Shown: in pieces, positions 16,719-25,904 of the stretch
How the letters are laid out: each line of letters begins with the position of its first letter
Position numbering within the stretch: the stretch's first letter is position 1
Source: Nonomuraea candida
Lineage (GTDB): Bacteria > Actinomycetota > Actinomycetes > Streptosporangiales > Streptosporangiaceae
Length of the DNA: 64,000 bases
Assembly: GCF_000725485.1 (NCBI RefSeq)
Contig: NZ_JOAG01000011.1
Location: 124,001-188,000 of the forward strand
Reading direction: 5' to 3'
Translations under genes and position numbers: made by a program
The notes under the pieces: generated by a model
The model's database searches: none
Told to the model about the DNA's origin: nothing
Seen by the model: the letters and a program-made list of their open reading frames with translations, nothing else

Positions 16719-17909
16719 TCAGCCGGTGAGGGAGTCGCCGATCAGGGCGAGGGACTGGCGGGCGATCTCCCATTCCTCGTCCGTCGGGATGACCAGCACC
16801 GCCACCTCCGCCCCGGCCGGTGACACCGCCCGCTCCCGCGCGGTGGCCTCGGCGTTGCGCGCCGGGTCCACGGCGATGCCCAGCCGCTCCAGCCCGGCCA
16901 GCGACTCGGCCCGGGTGGCGGCGTCGTGCTCGCCCACCCCGCCGGTGAACACGATCGCGTCCACCCGGCCGAGCAGCGCGTAGTAGGCGCCGACGTATTT
17001 GCGGATGCGCCGCGTGTAGACGTCGAGCGCCAGCCGGGCCTCGGCGTCGTCGCGGGCCCGCACCTCCCGCATGTCGCCGGTGCCGGTGAGCGCGAGCAGG
17101 CCGCCCCGGTGGCTCAGCGCCCGCTCCACCTGCTGGGCGTCGAGCCCGTCCACCCGGGCGAGGTAGCCGGCCAGCGCCGGGTCCACGTCGCCCGAGCGGG
17201 TGCCCATGACCAGCCCCTCCAGCGGCGTCATGCCCATGGAGGTGTCGACGCTGCGCCCGCCGGAGATCGCGGTGGCGCTGGCGCCGTTGCCCAGGTGCAG
17301 CACGATCAGGTTGAGTCCGGCGAGGTCACGGCCGAGCAGCTCGGCGGCGCGGCGCGAGACGTAGGCGCACGAGGTGCCGTGGAAGCCGAAGCGCCGCACG
17401 CCGAGCCGCTCGCGCCAGTCGCGGTCCACGGCGTACGTGTACGCCTCCGGCGGCAGCGTGAGCTGGAAGGCCGTGTCGAACACCGCCACCTGCGGCACCC
17501 CGGGGAACGCCTTGCGTGCCACCCGGATGCCGGCCAGGTTGACCGGGTTGTGCAGGGGCGCGAGCGGGGCCAGCTCCTCGATGGCGGCGATCACCGCGTC
17601 GTCGATGAGCACGGCCTCGGTGAACCGGTCGCCGCCGTGCACGACCCGGTGCCCGACCGCGACGGGGTCGAGCGCGGGCCCCGCCGCCTCGAACGCCTCC
17701 ATGACCGCCGTCAGGCCCTCGCCGTGCCCGGGGAAGCGCTCCTGGCGTTCGTACGCCGGCCCGTCGCCCGCGTGGTGCGTGAGCCGCCCGCGCTCCTCGC
17801 CGATGCGCTCCACCAGCCCGCGCGCGGGACGCTGGTGGGTGCGCACGTCCACCAGTTCGTACTTGATGGAGGAGGAGCCCGTGTTCAGGACGAGGATGTG
17901 CCCGGCCAT
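16719..17909 (-). CDS. ackA: Acetate kinase
   Basis: A 396-residue enzyme of the acetate/sugar kinase superfamily, of usual length. Signatures are [12 protein letters not shown] at the N-terminus, [20 protein letters not shown] with the catalytic histidine region, [12 protein letters not shown] and [12 protein letters not shown]. It converts acetyl phosphate and ADP to acetate and ATP. AAGG lies 8 nt before ATG 17909. The start lies inside the last 25 bp of the phosphoketolase gene, so acetyl phosphate made by that enzyme can be used directly for ATP synthesis. The usual partner gene pta is absent. Confidence 0.96.
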   Translation of the reverse strand: MAGHILVLNTGSSSIKYELVDVRTHQRPARGLVERIGEERGRLTHHAGDGPAYERQERFPGHGEGLTAVMEAFEAAGPALDPVAVGHRVVHGGDRFTEAVLIDDAVIAAIEELAPLAPLHNPVNLAGIRVARKAFPGVPQVAVFDTAFQLTLPPEAYTYAVDRDWRERLGVRRFGFHGTSCAYVSRRAAELLGRDLAGLNLIVLHLGNGASATAISGGRSVDTSMGMTPLEGLVMGTRSGDVDPALAGYLARVDGLDAQQVERALSHRGGLLALTGTGDMREVRARDDAEARLALDVYTRRIRKYVGAYYALLGRVDAIVFTGGVGEHDAATRAESLAGLERLGIAVDPARNAEATARERAVSPAGAEVAVLVIPTDEEWEIARQSLALIGDSLTG

Positions 17910-20188
17910 GTCCACGACCTTATCTCCGGCGGGTCCTCCCCATGATCCCGGGTGTGCGCCCGGGCCCGCAGCCGCGCGTCGCTCATCTCCTGCCGCAGGT
18001 GGGCGGCCGTGCTGCCGAGGCCGGGGACGCGGTCGATGACGTCCATGACCAGGTGGAAGCGGTCGATGTCGTTGAGCATGCACATGTCGAACGGCGTCGT
18101 GGTCGTGCCCTCCTCCTTGTAGCCGCGCACGTGCAGGTTGGCGTGGTTGTGGCGGCGGTAGGTGAGCTGGTGGATCAGCGACGGGTAGCCGTGGAAGTTG
18201 AAGACGATCGGCCGGTCGGTGGTGAACAGGGTGTCGAACTCCGCGTCCGGCATGCCGTGCGGGTGTTCCGACGGCGGTTGCAGCCGCATGAGGTCGACCA
18301 CGTTGACGACGCGCACCTTCAGCTCGGGCAGGTGCTCGCGCAGGATCGCGGCGGCGGCGAGGGTCTCCAGGGTGGGCACGTCGCCGGCGCAGGCCAGCAC
18401 CACGTCCGGCTCGCTGCCCTGGTCGGTGGAGGCCCACGGCAGGATGCCCAGGCCGCGCGTGTTGTGCGCGACGGCCTCGTCCATGGTGAACAGGTCGAGC
18501 ACGGGCTGCTTGCCGGCCACGATCACGTTCACGTAGTCGCGCGAGCGCAGGCAGTGGTCGCCGACCGAGAGCAGCGTGTTCGCGTCCGGCGGCAGGTAGA
18601 CCCGCACCACCGACGCCTTCTTGTTCACCACGACGTCCAGGAAGCCCGGGTCCTGGTGGCTGAAGCCGTTGTGGTCCTGCCGCCACACGTGCGACGACAG
18701 CAGGTACGTCAGCGACGCCACCGGCCGCCGCCACGGGATCTTCTGCGACGACTCCAGCCACTTGGCGTGCTGGTTGAACATCGCATCCACGATGTGGATG
18801 AACGCCTCATAGCAGTTGAACAGCCCGTGCCGCCCGGTCAGCAGGTATCCCTCCAGCCAGCCCTGGCACAGGTGCTCGCTCAGCACCTCCATGACCCGGC
18901 CGCCGGGGCCCAGGTTCTCGTCCGTCGGCAGCGTCTCGGCGTCCCAGGCCCGGTCGGTGACCTCGAAGACGTCCGACAGCCGGTTCGACGCCGTCTCGTC
19001 CGGACCCATCAGCCGGAACGTGCGCGGGTTGGCCGCGATCACGTCGCGCAGGAACCCGCCCAGCACCCGCGTGGGCTCGCTCGACTGCTCCGCCGGCGCC
19101 TTCACCTCGACCGCCGAGCGGCGGAAGTCGGGCAGCCGCAGCGGCTCCAGCAGCTCGCCGCCGTTGGCGTGCGGGCTGGCGCTCATCCTGCGCGTGCCGC
19201 GCGGCACCGTGTCCAGGATGCCCTGGACCGGCCGCCCGTCGGAGCCGAACAGCTCCTCCGGCCGGTACGAGCGCATCCACTCCTCCAGCATGGCCAGGTG
19301 CCCGGCGTTCTCGCGGACCTTGGCCAGCGGCACCTGATGGGCGCGCCAGGTGCCCTCGACGGGTTTGCCGTCCACCTCCCGCGGCCCGGTCCAGCCCTTC
19401 GGGGTGCGCAGGATGATCATGGGCAGGCGGTCGGCGTCGCCCGCCTTGTACGCCGCCATCTCCTCGAACGCCACGTCCAGCGTGCCGGCCATCTCCTCGT
19501 GGTCGGCGCCGACCAGGTGGGGGCGGTAGCCGTACCCCTCCATCAGCTTGAGCAGCTCCTGCTCCGGGATGCGGGCCAGCACCGTCGGGTTGGCGATCTT
19601 GTAGCCGTTCAGGTGCAGGATCGGCAGCACCATGCCGTCGCGGCGCCGGTCCAGGAACTTGTTGGAGTGCCAGCTCGCCGCCAGCGGCCCGGTCTCCGCC
19701 TCGCCGTCGCCGATGATGCAGGCCACCACCAGGTCGGGGTTGTCGAAGGCGGCGCCGTAGGCGTGCGCCAGCGCGTACCCCAGCTCGCCGCCCTCGTGGA
19801 TCGAGCCCGGCGTCTCCGGCGCGACGTGGCTGGGCACGCCGCCGGGGAAGGAGAACTGGCGGAACAGCCGCCGCATGCCCTCCACGTCCTGCGACACGTC
19901 CGGGTACCGCTCGGAGTACGACCCCTCCAGCCAGGCGTGCGCCACCGCCGCCGGGCCGCCGTGACCCGGCCCGGCGATGTAGATCATGTCCTGGTCCCGC
20001 TCGCGGATCACCCGGTTCAGATGGGCGAAGCAGAAGTTCAGGCCGGGCGTGGTGCCCCAGTGGCCGAGCAGGCGGGGCTTGATGTGCTCGGGCCGCAACG
20101 GCTCGGTGAGCAGGGGGTTGTCCAGCAGGTAGATCTGCCCGACGGACAGGTAGTTCGCCGCCCGCCAGTACGCGTCTATGTGCTCCAT
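17885..20188 (-). CDS. xfp: Xylulose-5-phosphate/fructose-6-phosphate phosphoketolase
   Basis: A 767-residue thiamine-diphosphate enzyme, slightly shorter than the usual ~790-800. It has the N-terminal block [28 protein letters not shown], the ThDP-binding stretch [13 protein letters not shown] and the C-terminal domain motif [17 protein letters not shown]. It cleaves xylulose 5-phosphate (and often fructose 6-phosphate) with phosphate to acetyl phosphate plus glyceraldehyde 3-phosphate or erythrose 4-phosphate. Start ATG 20188 has GGAGGA about 12 nt upstream and an AGAGG adjacent. It heads the minus-strand operon with acetate kinase and is divergent from pgi. Confidence 0.96.
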   Translation of the reverse strand: MEHIDAYWRAANYLSVGQIYLLDNPLLTEPLRPEHIKPRLLGHWGTTPGLNFCFAHLNRVIRERDQDMIYIAGPGHGGPAAVAHAWLEGSYSERYPDVSQDVEGMRRLFRQFSFPGGVPSHVAPETPGSIHEGGELGYALAHAYGAAFDNPDLVVACIIGDGEAETGPLAASWHSNKFLDRRRDGMVLPILHLNGYKIANPTVLARIPEQELLKLMEGYGYRPHLVGADHEEMAGTLDVAFEEMAAYKAGDADRLPMIILRTPKGWTGPREVDGKPVEGTWRAHQVPLAKVRENAGHLAMLEEWMRSYRPEELFGSDGRPVQGILDTVPRGTRRMSASPHANGGELLEPLRLPDFRRSAVEVKAPAEQSSEPTRVLGGFLRDVIAANPRTFRLMGPDETASNRLSDVFEVTDRAWDAETLPTDENLGPGGRVMEVLSEHLCQGWLEGYLLTGRHGLFNCYEAFIHIVDAMFNQHAKWLESSQKIPWRRPVASLTYLLSSHVWRQDHNGFSHQDPGFLDVVVNKKASVVRVYLPPDANTLLSVGDHCLRSRDYVNVIVAGKQPVLDLFTMDEAVAHNTRGLGILPWASTDQGSEPDVVLACAGDVPTLETLAAAAILREHLPELKVRVVNVVDLMRLQPPSEHPHGMPDAEFDTLFTTDRPIVFNFHGYPSLIHQLTYRRHNHANLHVRGYKEEGTTTTPFDMCMLNDIDRFHLVMDVIDRVPGLGSTAAHLRQEMSDARLRARAHTRDHGEDPPEIRSWTWPGTSSS

Positions 20189-20459
20189 GCCTCTGCTGCT
20201 TCCTCCACAGAGGGCGCTGAATCCCCTATCGCCCGACAAGACCGATTCGCCCTCCACTGTCCGGCCTGCCGCCCCCGCCCGGGCGGCGACGCGGACGGCG
20301 ATCGCGCCCGCCGCGGGCGCCCCTGGGACACTGGGCTTGCAAAGACCACTGGGCGTCTAAAGACTCCGCTCCGCCGTGCGCGGAATGGACGATGGCGGGT
20401 ACGGGGTTACGCAACGATGGACCAGGCATGATCGGTTTGGCGACGCGAGGAGGAAACGC

Positions 20460-22091
20460 GTGAACGGCGACATCACCCAGAGCCAGGAGTGGGCGGCCCT
20501 GGGCAAGCACCACGAGGAGCTGGCCGGCAGGCAGCTGCGTGAGCTGTTCGCGGAGGACCCCGGCAGGGCCACCCGCATGACGGTGACCGCCGGCGACCTC
20601 TATCTCGACTACGCCAAGCACCGCGCCACGCAGGAGACCCTCGACCTGCTCGTGGCCCTGGCCGAGCGGGCGGGGCTGCGCGAGCGCATCGGCGCCATGT
20701 TCGGCGGCGAGCACATCAACGTCAGCGAGGACCGCGCCGTGCTGCACGTCGCGCTGCGCCTGCCGCGCGAGGCGGAGCTGGTGGTCGACGGCCAGGATGT
20801 CGTGGCCGACGTGCACGCCGTGCTCGACAAGATGAGCGCCTTCTCCGAGCGGGTCAGGTCCAAGGAGTGGAAGGGCGCCACCGGCAGGCCGATCGAGACC
20901 GTGGTCAACATCGGCATCGGCGGCTCCGACCTCGGCCCCGCCATGGCCTACGAGGCGCTGCGCGACTACGCCGACGCCGGCATCGCGGCCAGGTTCGTCT
21001 CCAACATCGATCCCGCCGACATCACCGGCAACCTCGCCGGGCTCGACCCCGCGACCACGCTGTTCGTGGTCAGCTCCAAGACCTTCACCACCCTGGAGAC
21101 CCTCACCAACGCCAGGGTCGCGCGCCGCTGGCTGGTCGAGGCGCTGGGCGAGGAGGCCGTCTCCAAGCACTTCGTGGCCGTCTCCACCAACGCCGCCAAG
21201 GTGGCGGAGTTCGGCATCGACACCGACAACATGTTCGGCTTCTGGGACTGGGTCGGCGGCCGCTACTCCTACGACGGCGCCATCGGCCTGTCGCTGATGA
21301 TCGCCATCGGGCCCGACCGCTTCCGCGAGATGCTCGCCGGCTTCCACACCATGGACGAGCACTTCCGCACGGCCCCGTTCACCGAGAACATGCCGGTCCT
21401 GATGGCCCTGCTCGGGGTGTGGTATACCGACTTCTTCGACGCCGAGACCCGCGCCGTCCTGCCCTACAGCCAGCGGCTGCACCGCTTCCCCGCCTACCTC
21501 CAGCAGCTCACGATGGAGTCCAACGGCAAGTCCGTGCGCGCCGACGGCACCCCGGTCACGGTCAACACCGGCGAGATCTTCTGGGGCGAGCCCGGCACCA
21601 ACGGCCAGCACGCCTTCTACCAGCTCCTGCACCAGGGCACCCGGCTCGTGCCCGCCGACTTCATCGGCTTCGCCGAGCCGTACGAAGACCGCGAGGGCAT
21701 GCACGACCAGCTCACCGCCAACCTCCTGGCGCAGACCACGGCGCTGGCCTTCGGCAAGACGGCCGAGGAGATCGCCGCCGAGGGCACCGCGCCCGAGATC
21801 GTGCCGCACAAGGTGATGCCGGGCAACCGCCCCACCTCCACGATCCTCGCCCCCAAGCTCACCCCGTCCACCCTGGGCCAGCTCGTCGCGCTCTACGAGC
21901 ACATCGTGTTCGTCGAGGGCACGATCTGGGGCGTCGACTCCTTCGACCAGTGGGGCGTCGAGCTGGGCAAGAAGATGGCCCTCGATCTCGCCCCCGCGCT
22001 GACCTCCGACGAGCCGCCCACCACGTTCCCCGACCCGTCGACGGAGCAGCTGGTCCGCAGGTACAGAGAGCTGCGCGGCCGCCGCGTCTGA
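20460..22091 (+). CDS. pgi: Glucose-6-phosphate isomerase
   Basis: A 543-residue isomerase interconverting glucose 6-phosphate and fructose 6-phosphate. Both PGI signatures are present: [18 protein letters not shown] and the C-terminal [26 protein letters not shown] binds phosphate and [10 protein letters not shown] is conserved. GTG 20460 is preceded by GAGGAGGAAAC, the strongest RBS in this part of the window. The 271-bp gap to the divergent phosphoketolase must contain both promoters. The grouping suggests joint control of the entry points to glycolysis and the phosphoketolase route. Confidence 0.96.
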   Translation: MNGDITQSQEWAALGKHHEELAGRQLRELFAEDPGRATRMTVTAGDLYLDYAKHRATQETLDLLVALAERAGLRERIGAMFGGEHINVSEDRAVLHVALRLPREAELVVDGQDVVADVHAVLDKMSAFSERVRSKEWKGATGRPIETVVNIGIGGSDLGPAMAYEALRDYADAGIAARFVSNIDPADITGNLAGLDPATTLFVVSSKTFTTLETLTNARVARRWLVEALGEEAVSKHFVAVSTNAAKVAEFGIDTDNMFGFWDWVGGRYSYDGAIGLSLMIAIGPDRFREMLAGFHTMDEHFRTAPFTENMPVLMALLGVWYTDFFDAETRAVLPYSQRLHRFPAYLQQLTMESNGKSVRADGTPVTVNTGEIFWGEPGTNGQHAFYQLLHQGTRLVPADFIGFAEPYEDREGMHDQLTANLLAQTTALAFGKTAEEIAAEGTAPEIVPHKVMPGNRPTSTILAPKLTPSTLGQLVALYEHIVFVEGTIWGVDSFDQWGVELGKKMALDLAPALTSDEPPTTFPDPSTEQLVRRYRELRGRRV

Positions 22092-22140
22092 CCGGCCGTT
22101 CCCGGCCGCGGCATCGACGGGGCGGCGTCCAGGGGTGACG

Positions 22141-22500
22141 ATGGCGGGCATGGACATCATGGCACTGGTGGAACAGTCGAAGGACGCCGCGACGGTCAAG
22201 CGGGTCTTCGGCGAGCCGATCCAGCACGGCGACGTCGTCGTCATCCCGGTCGCCAGGGTCGCCCAAGGGGGCGGCGGCGGTCAGAGCCAGGGCAAGGGGG
22301 AGAAAGGCGAGGAGGGCGCCAACGGCGGCGGCTTCGGCTTCGGCGCGACGCCGGCGGGGGTGTTCGTGCTCAAGGACGGCGACGCGCTCTGGCGCCCCGC
22401 CATCGACGTCAACCGCATCGTCGTCGGCGGCCAGATCGTCGTGGTCGTGCTGCTGCTGACCTTGCGCACGATCCTCAAGAAGCGCCGCCGCAAGCGCTGA
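22141..22500 (+). CDS. GerW/YtfJ-family protein
   Basis: A 119-residue protein. The N-terminal half (DIMALVEQSKDAATVKRVFGEPI, then GDVVVIPVARV) and the later GVFVLKDGDALWRPAIDVNRIVVGGQ match the GerW (sporulation protein YtfJ) family. The two parts are joined by a Gly/Lys/Glu-rich linker as in other members. The C-terminus has a hydrophobic stretch followed by KKRRRKR, suggesting a membrane-associated end. In Bacillus, YtfJ is a spore protein; in actinomycetes the role is unknown. It follows pgi after 49 bp, and GGGG lies 5 nt before ATG 22141. Confidence 0.82.
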   Translation: MAGMDIMALVEQSKDAATVKRVFGEPIQHGDVVVIPVARVAQGGGGGQSQGKGEKGEEGANGGGFGFGATPAGVFVLKDGDALWRPAIDVNRIVVGGQIVVVVLLLTLRTILKKRRRKR

Positions 22501-22696
22501 CCCCGACGGGCCGGGGCTGTTCCTCGGGGAGGGGGCGCCACAGCAGGGGCCGGCTCCCAGGGGATGCCGCCACCCGGCCTGACCTGGAGGAGCGCCTTCA
22601 CAGGCGCCGGCCTGGCCAGGGCCGTCGCCGCCGGTCCTGGCCCCTCGGGGGCGGACCGGTGCGCCCGCCGGGGCGGGTGATCGTAGGCTGGGCGGC

Positions 22697-23323
22697 ATGA
22701 CATCCATGGCACAGGTCGCGGTCTTCGGGGGAGTGGTGCTGCTCGGGGCGATGTCGCCCGGGCCCGACTTCGCGGTGGTCGTACGCCGCTCGGCGATCTC
22801 GGGGCGCGGGAGCGGCATGGCGGCCGCGGCGGGGATCGCGGTGGGCGTGTTCGCCTGGGTGGTGGCCGCCGCCACCGGGGTCGCGGCGCTGCTGGCCGCC
22901 TCCGCGATGGCGTTCACCGTGGTGAAGGTGGTCGGCGCCGCCTACCTGGTCTACCTCGGCGTCAGGTCGTTGCGCGCGGCCTGGCGCGGGGGCGGGGAAC
23001 TGCGGCTGGACGTCCCCGACCCCGGCGGGCGCGGCGCGTGGGCGGCGTTCGCCGAAGGGCTGCTGACGAACGTCCTCAACCCGAAGGCGGCGCTGTTCTT
23101 CGTGGCCCTGGTGCCCCAGTTCCTCGACGCCGGCGTCTCCGTGCCGGCGCTCTCGGCGGTCGCGCTGGCCGGGACGATCGCCTGGTTCCTGGTGGTGGCC
23201 AACGTCGTGAGCATGCTGCGCAAGGTGTTCGCCAGGCCGATGGTGCGCAGGGCGGTGGACGGCGTGACGGGCGTCGCCCTGATCGGCCTGGGCGTCAAAC
23301 TCGCCACCTCCACCCGCCCCTGA
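22697..23323 (+). CDS. LysE/RhtB-family amino-acid exporter
   Basis: A 208-residue membrane protein with about six helices. The family signature near the N-terminus is MSPGPDFAVVVRRS, and NVLNPKAALFFVALVPQF is the conserved central motif. It would export amino acids or related small molecules driven by the proton gradient; the substrate cannot be deduced. Start ATG 22697 has no clear RBS. It is convergent with the VIT1-like gene. The 195-bp gap upstream of it contains no feature I can identify. Confidence 0.92.
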   Translation: MTSMAQVAVFGGVVLLGAMSPGPDFAVVVRRSAISGRGSGMAAAAGIAVGVFAWVVAAATGVAALLAASAMAFTVVKVVGAAYLVYLGVRSLRAAWRGGGELRLDVPDPGGRGAWAAFAEGLLTNVLNPKAALFFVALVPQFLDAGVSVPALSAVALAGTIAWFLVVANVVSMLRKVFARPMVRRAVDGVTGVALIGLGVKLATSTRP

Positions 23324-23427
23324 CCGGCAGGGCCGTACGAGCCCGCCCACGCGCCCCCCGGGCCTGCGACGCGTCCGGCCTGGCGGCGTGACCCGGCCGG
23401 CAGCGCGTACACGACCCAGGGAGGGGG

Positions 23428-24150
23428 TCAGGCGACCGTCACGCCGAGCAGGTGGCCGAGGCCGAACGTGACGGCGGCGGCGCCGACGCCGAGGGCGAGC
23501 TGGCGCAACCCGCCCAGCCACCACGGCCGGGCCGTCATCACCGCCACCGCGGCCCCGAACCCGAACAGCGCCACCACGCTCAGCACCAGCGCCACCACCA
23601 GCCCGGACGCCCCGAACAGGAACGGCACCAGCGGCACCAGCGCCCCCGCCGCGAACGCGCAGAACGACGAGGCGGCGGCCAGGTAGGGCGAGGGCAGGTC
23701 GTCGGGGTCGACGCCGAGCTCCTCGCGCACGTGCACCCGCAGCGCCTGCTCGGGGTCGGCCGACAGCCCGGCGGCCACCCGCTCGGCCAGCTCGGCGTCG
23801 AGCCCGCGCGACCGGTAGAGCGCCGCCAGCTCGGCCTGCTCGCCCGCGGGGTTGCGGGCCAGCTCGCGCCGCTCGACGGCGATCTCGGCCCGCATCAGCT
23901 CGGTCTGGGACTTCACGGACGTGTACTCGCCGGCGGCCATGGAGCAGGCTCCGGCGATCAGCCCGGCACACCCGGCCAGCACCGCTCCCTGCCCGGCCCC
24001 GGCCGCGCCCACCACTCCGGCGATCAGCGCGAAGTTGGACACGAGCCCGTCCATGGCCCCGAACACCGCCGGCCGCAACCAGCCGCCGGTCACGTCCCGG
24101 TGGCTGTGGTGCTGCTCAGGGGTTTCCGGACGGACAAGCTCGATGGTCAT
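23428..24150 (-). CDS. VIT1/CCC1-family transporter
   Basis: A 240-residue membrane protein of the VIT1/CCC1 iron/manganese transporter family. The first helix region reads RPAVFGAMDGLVSNFALIAGV, followed by AGACSMAAGEYTSVKSQTEL. The long hydrophilic cytoplasmic part (about 85-155) is rich in Glu and Arg and corresponds to the metal-binding domain. Three further helices end the protein. It probably moves Fe2+ or Mn2+ out of the cytosol. GGAGGG lies 5 nt before ATG 24150. Confidence 0.9.
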   Translation of the reverse strand: MTIELVRPETPEQHHSHRDVTGGWLRPAVFGAMDGLVSNFALIAGVVGAAGAGQGAVLAGCAGLIAGACSMAAGEYTSVKSQTELMRAEIAVERRELARNPAGEQAELAALYRSRGLDAELAERVAAGLSADPEQALRVHVREELGVDPDDLPSPYLAAASSFCAFAAGALVPLVPFLFGASGLVVALVLSVVALFGFGAAVAVMTARPWWLGGLRQLALGVGAAAVTFGLGHLLGVTVA

Positions 24151-24381
24151 AAATGCCCTCCAAATACGATCTCTCCCCTCAAAACTGGCATATCGGAACG
24201 GAGGTTCGCAACGAAGGAAAGGCTTGCCTGACCAGCGATTGTCGCATTGGGTGACGGAACGGATGCGGGTCGCGTCAAGGGTTGGTAATGTCCTCGCGTG
24301 CCTCGGTGTGATCACGCGAACGCGTATGGCCGCGACCCGTTCCTGGATCGCAAGACTTGGCATGGGCAAGGTGGCGACGGC

Positions 24382-25041
24382 ATGACGCTGTCGCCGGTCA
24401 TGACGCTGTTGCCGGTCGAGGGCCGGCCGGTCACCCATCCGCCCTCCAGCCACACGCTCCTGTGCCCCTTCTCCGCTGCCGGCGGTCACACCGTCGATGA
24501 CTGGCGCAAGCTGCCCGAATCCCGGGAGCGCATCGAGCTGATCGACGGGAATTTCCGGGTGAGCCCGCCGCCCATGGGGCTGCACGCGCTGTGCGCGGGT
24601 AGCTTGCGGTCCATCCTCGCCCGCGCGGTGAAACCGGACCTGGTGGCGGTGGAGACGGTCAACGTGGTCGTGGGGGAGGACGGCCTCATCCCCGACGTCG
24701 CGGTGCTGCCCCGGGATCTCGTCATGTCGCGCATGGCCGTCTTCCCGGCCTCGGAGGTGGTGGCGGTGGCCGAGGTGGTCAGCCCGGGGCCCGGCAACCG
24801 CGGGCGCGACCACGAGATCAGGCCGCTTCGCTACTACGAGATCAAGCCGCTTCGCTACGCCGAGGCAGGCATCGAGCTCTTCATCAGGATCGACCTGGAG
24901 GGCTCCGGGATCCCGCGCGCCGAGGTGCTGACACTCGGCGCGCAGGGCTACGAGCCGGCCGGCCACGCCAAGGCCGGCGAGTCGCTGACCCTGCCCGAGC
25001 CCTTCCCCGCCTCCTTCGGCCCCGCCGACCTGCTGCTCTGA
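24382..25041 (+). CDS. Uma2-family putative endonuclease (DUF820)
   Basis: A 219-residue protein of the Uma2 family, which has a PD-(D/E)xK nuclease-like fold and is very abundant in actinomycetes. Family elements include TVDDWRKLPESRERIELIDGN, LIPDVAVLP with the candidate metal-binding Asp, and AVAEVVSPG followed by AEAGIELFIRID. Between them lies a duplicated 8-residue segment, EIRPLRYY / EIKPLRYA, encoded by a 24-bp tandem duplication; most members have one copy here, so it may be a recent insertion. Start ATG 24382 is uncertain because the frame is open to 24298. Confidence 0.8.
   Translation: MTLSPVMTLLPVEGRPVTHPPSSHTLLCPFSAAGGHTVDDWRKLPESRERIELIDGNFRVSPPPMGLHALCAGSLRSILARAVKPDLVAVETVNVVVGEDGLIPDVAVLPRDLVMSRMAVFPASEVVAVAEVVSPGPGNRGRDHEIRPLRYYEIKPLRYAEAGIELFIRIDLEGSGIPRAEVLTLGAQGYEPAGHAKAGESLTLPEPFPASFGPADLLL
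24814..24861. repeat. 24-bp in-frame tandem duplication inside the Uma2 gene
   Basis: Copies at 24814-24837 and 24838-24861 differ at only four positions (gagatcaggccgcttcgcta and gagatcaagccgcttcgcta, each continued by 4 nt). The length is a multiple of three, so the frame is kept and eight residues are added. Confidence 0.95.
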
Positions 25042-25093
25042 GAGCGCGCTCGGCAGCGCTGTGCGGCCGGCGCCGCCGAGCCCGCGGAATCCG

Positions 25094-25774
25094 TCAGGCG
25101 TGGATCGGAGGCGTGACGGCGGGCGTCTCGGCGGGCGTCTCGGTGGACTGGGTGCCGCGGATCAGGGCGTCGCAGTCGGCGATCGTCTCCTCCAGCAGCG
25201 TGCGCAGCAGCGAGTCGGGGTCGTCGATGCACGCCTGCACGATCCCGACCACCGAGAGCTGCACCGCGTTCGGCGCGGCGTACCGGCGGAAGCCCTTCTC
25301 CGTGATGCGGGCCGCGCGGCTGAAGCGCCTGGCCTGCTCGGCCGCGTGCGGCACCTCCTCCATCGCGCGCCGGCTCCGCTCGCTCAGCCGCCCCGACGGC
25401 GCGCCTTCCAGCCTGGCCAGCATCTCCTCGGCCGCCAGCACCGACACCGCCAGCGCGAGCTGGCGCTCGGCCGCGGCCACCGGCAGGGCGGTGGTGGCGC
25501 AGCGCAGCGCGATGTGGGCGTCCACGCGCAGGTCGTCGCTGGCCAGCCCGATGATCGAGGGCACCAGCCGGACGAGCTGGGCGCGGCTCTCGTCGCTGGT
25601 GTTGTCGTTGACCAGGCGCGCGAGTGCGGCCAGCAACGGGTGCGTGCAGGCCGGATGGTCGCTCCAGCGCTCCCCTGCCAGGTAGGAGGCCAGCTCCATG
25701 AAGCAGGCGCCGCGCTTCGGATTGCGATGCCTGCCGCGGGAAAGAACCGGCATGTGATCAAGGTGATTGTCCAC
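25094..25774 (-). CDS. Conserved actinobacterial hypothetical protein
   Basis: A 226-residue mostly helical soluble protein. The N-terminal segment SRGRHRNPKRGACFMELAS, then GERWSDHPACTHPLLAALAR, matches a conserved protein family I remember from streptomycetes but cannot name functionally. GTG 25774 is preferred because GGAG lies 5 nt upstream; ATG 25753, closer to the conserved region, lacks an RBS. There is no signal peptide or membrane helix. The last 20 residues are Thr/Pro/Ala-rich. It converges with the Uma2 gene. The 130-bp gap to the pullulanase end holds nothing recognisable. Confidence 0.65.
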   Translation of the reverse strand: MDNHLDHMPVLSRGRHRNPKRGACFMELASYLAGERWSDHPACTHPLLAALARLVNDNTSDESRAQLVRLVPSIIGLASDDLRVDAHIALRCATTALPVAAAERQLALAVSVLAAEEMLARLEGAPSGRLSERSRRAMEEVPHAAEQARRFSRAARITEKGFRRYAAPNAVQLSVVGIVQACIDDPDSLLRTLLEETIADCDALIRGTQSTETPAETPAVTPPIHA

Positions 25775-25904
25775 GGGTGCTCCACTGCTCCACGCGATCG
25801 CCACGTCTCCGACGCCGTCCAACCAGTTTGCGCCGGACTGCGGCTCTATGCCAGTGATGCGGGGTGTTCTGGATGAACGTTCCCGCTACCCGCCCGGGTC
25901 ACAC

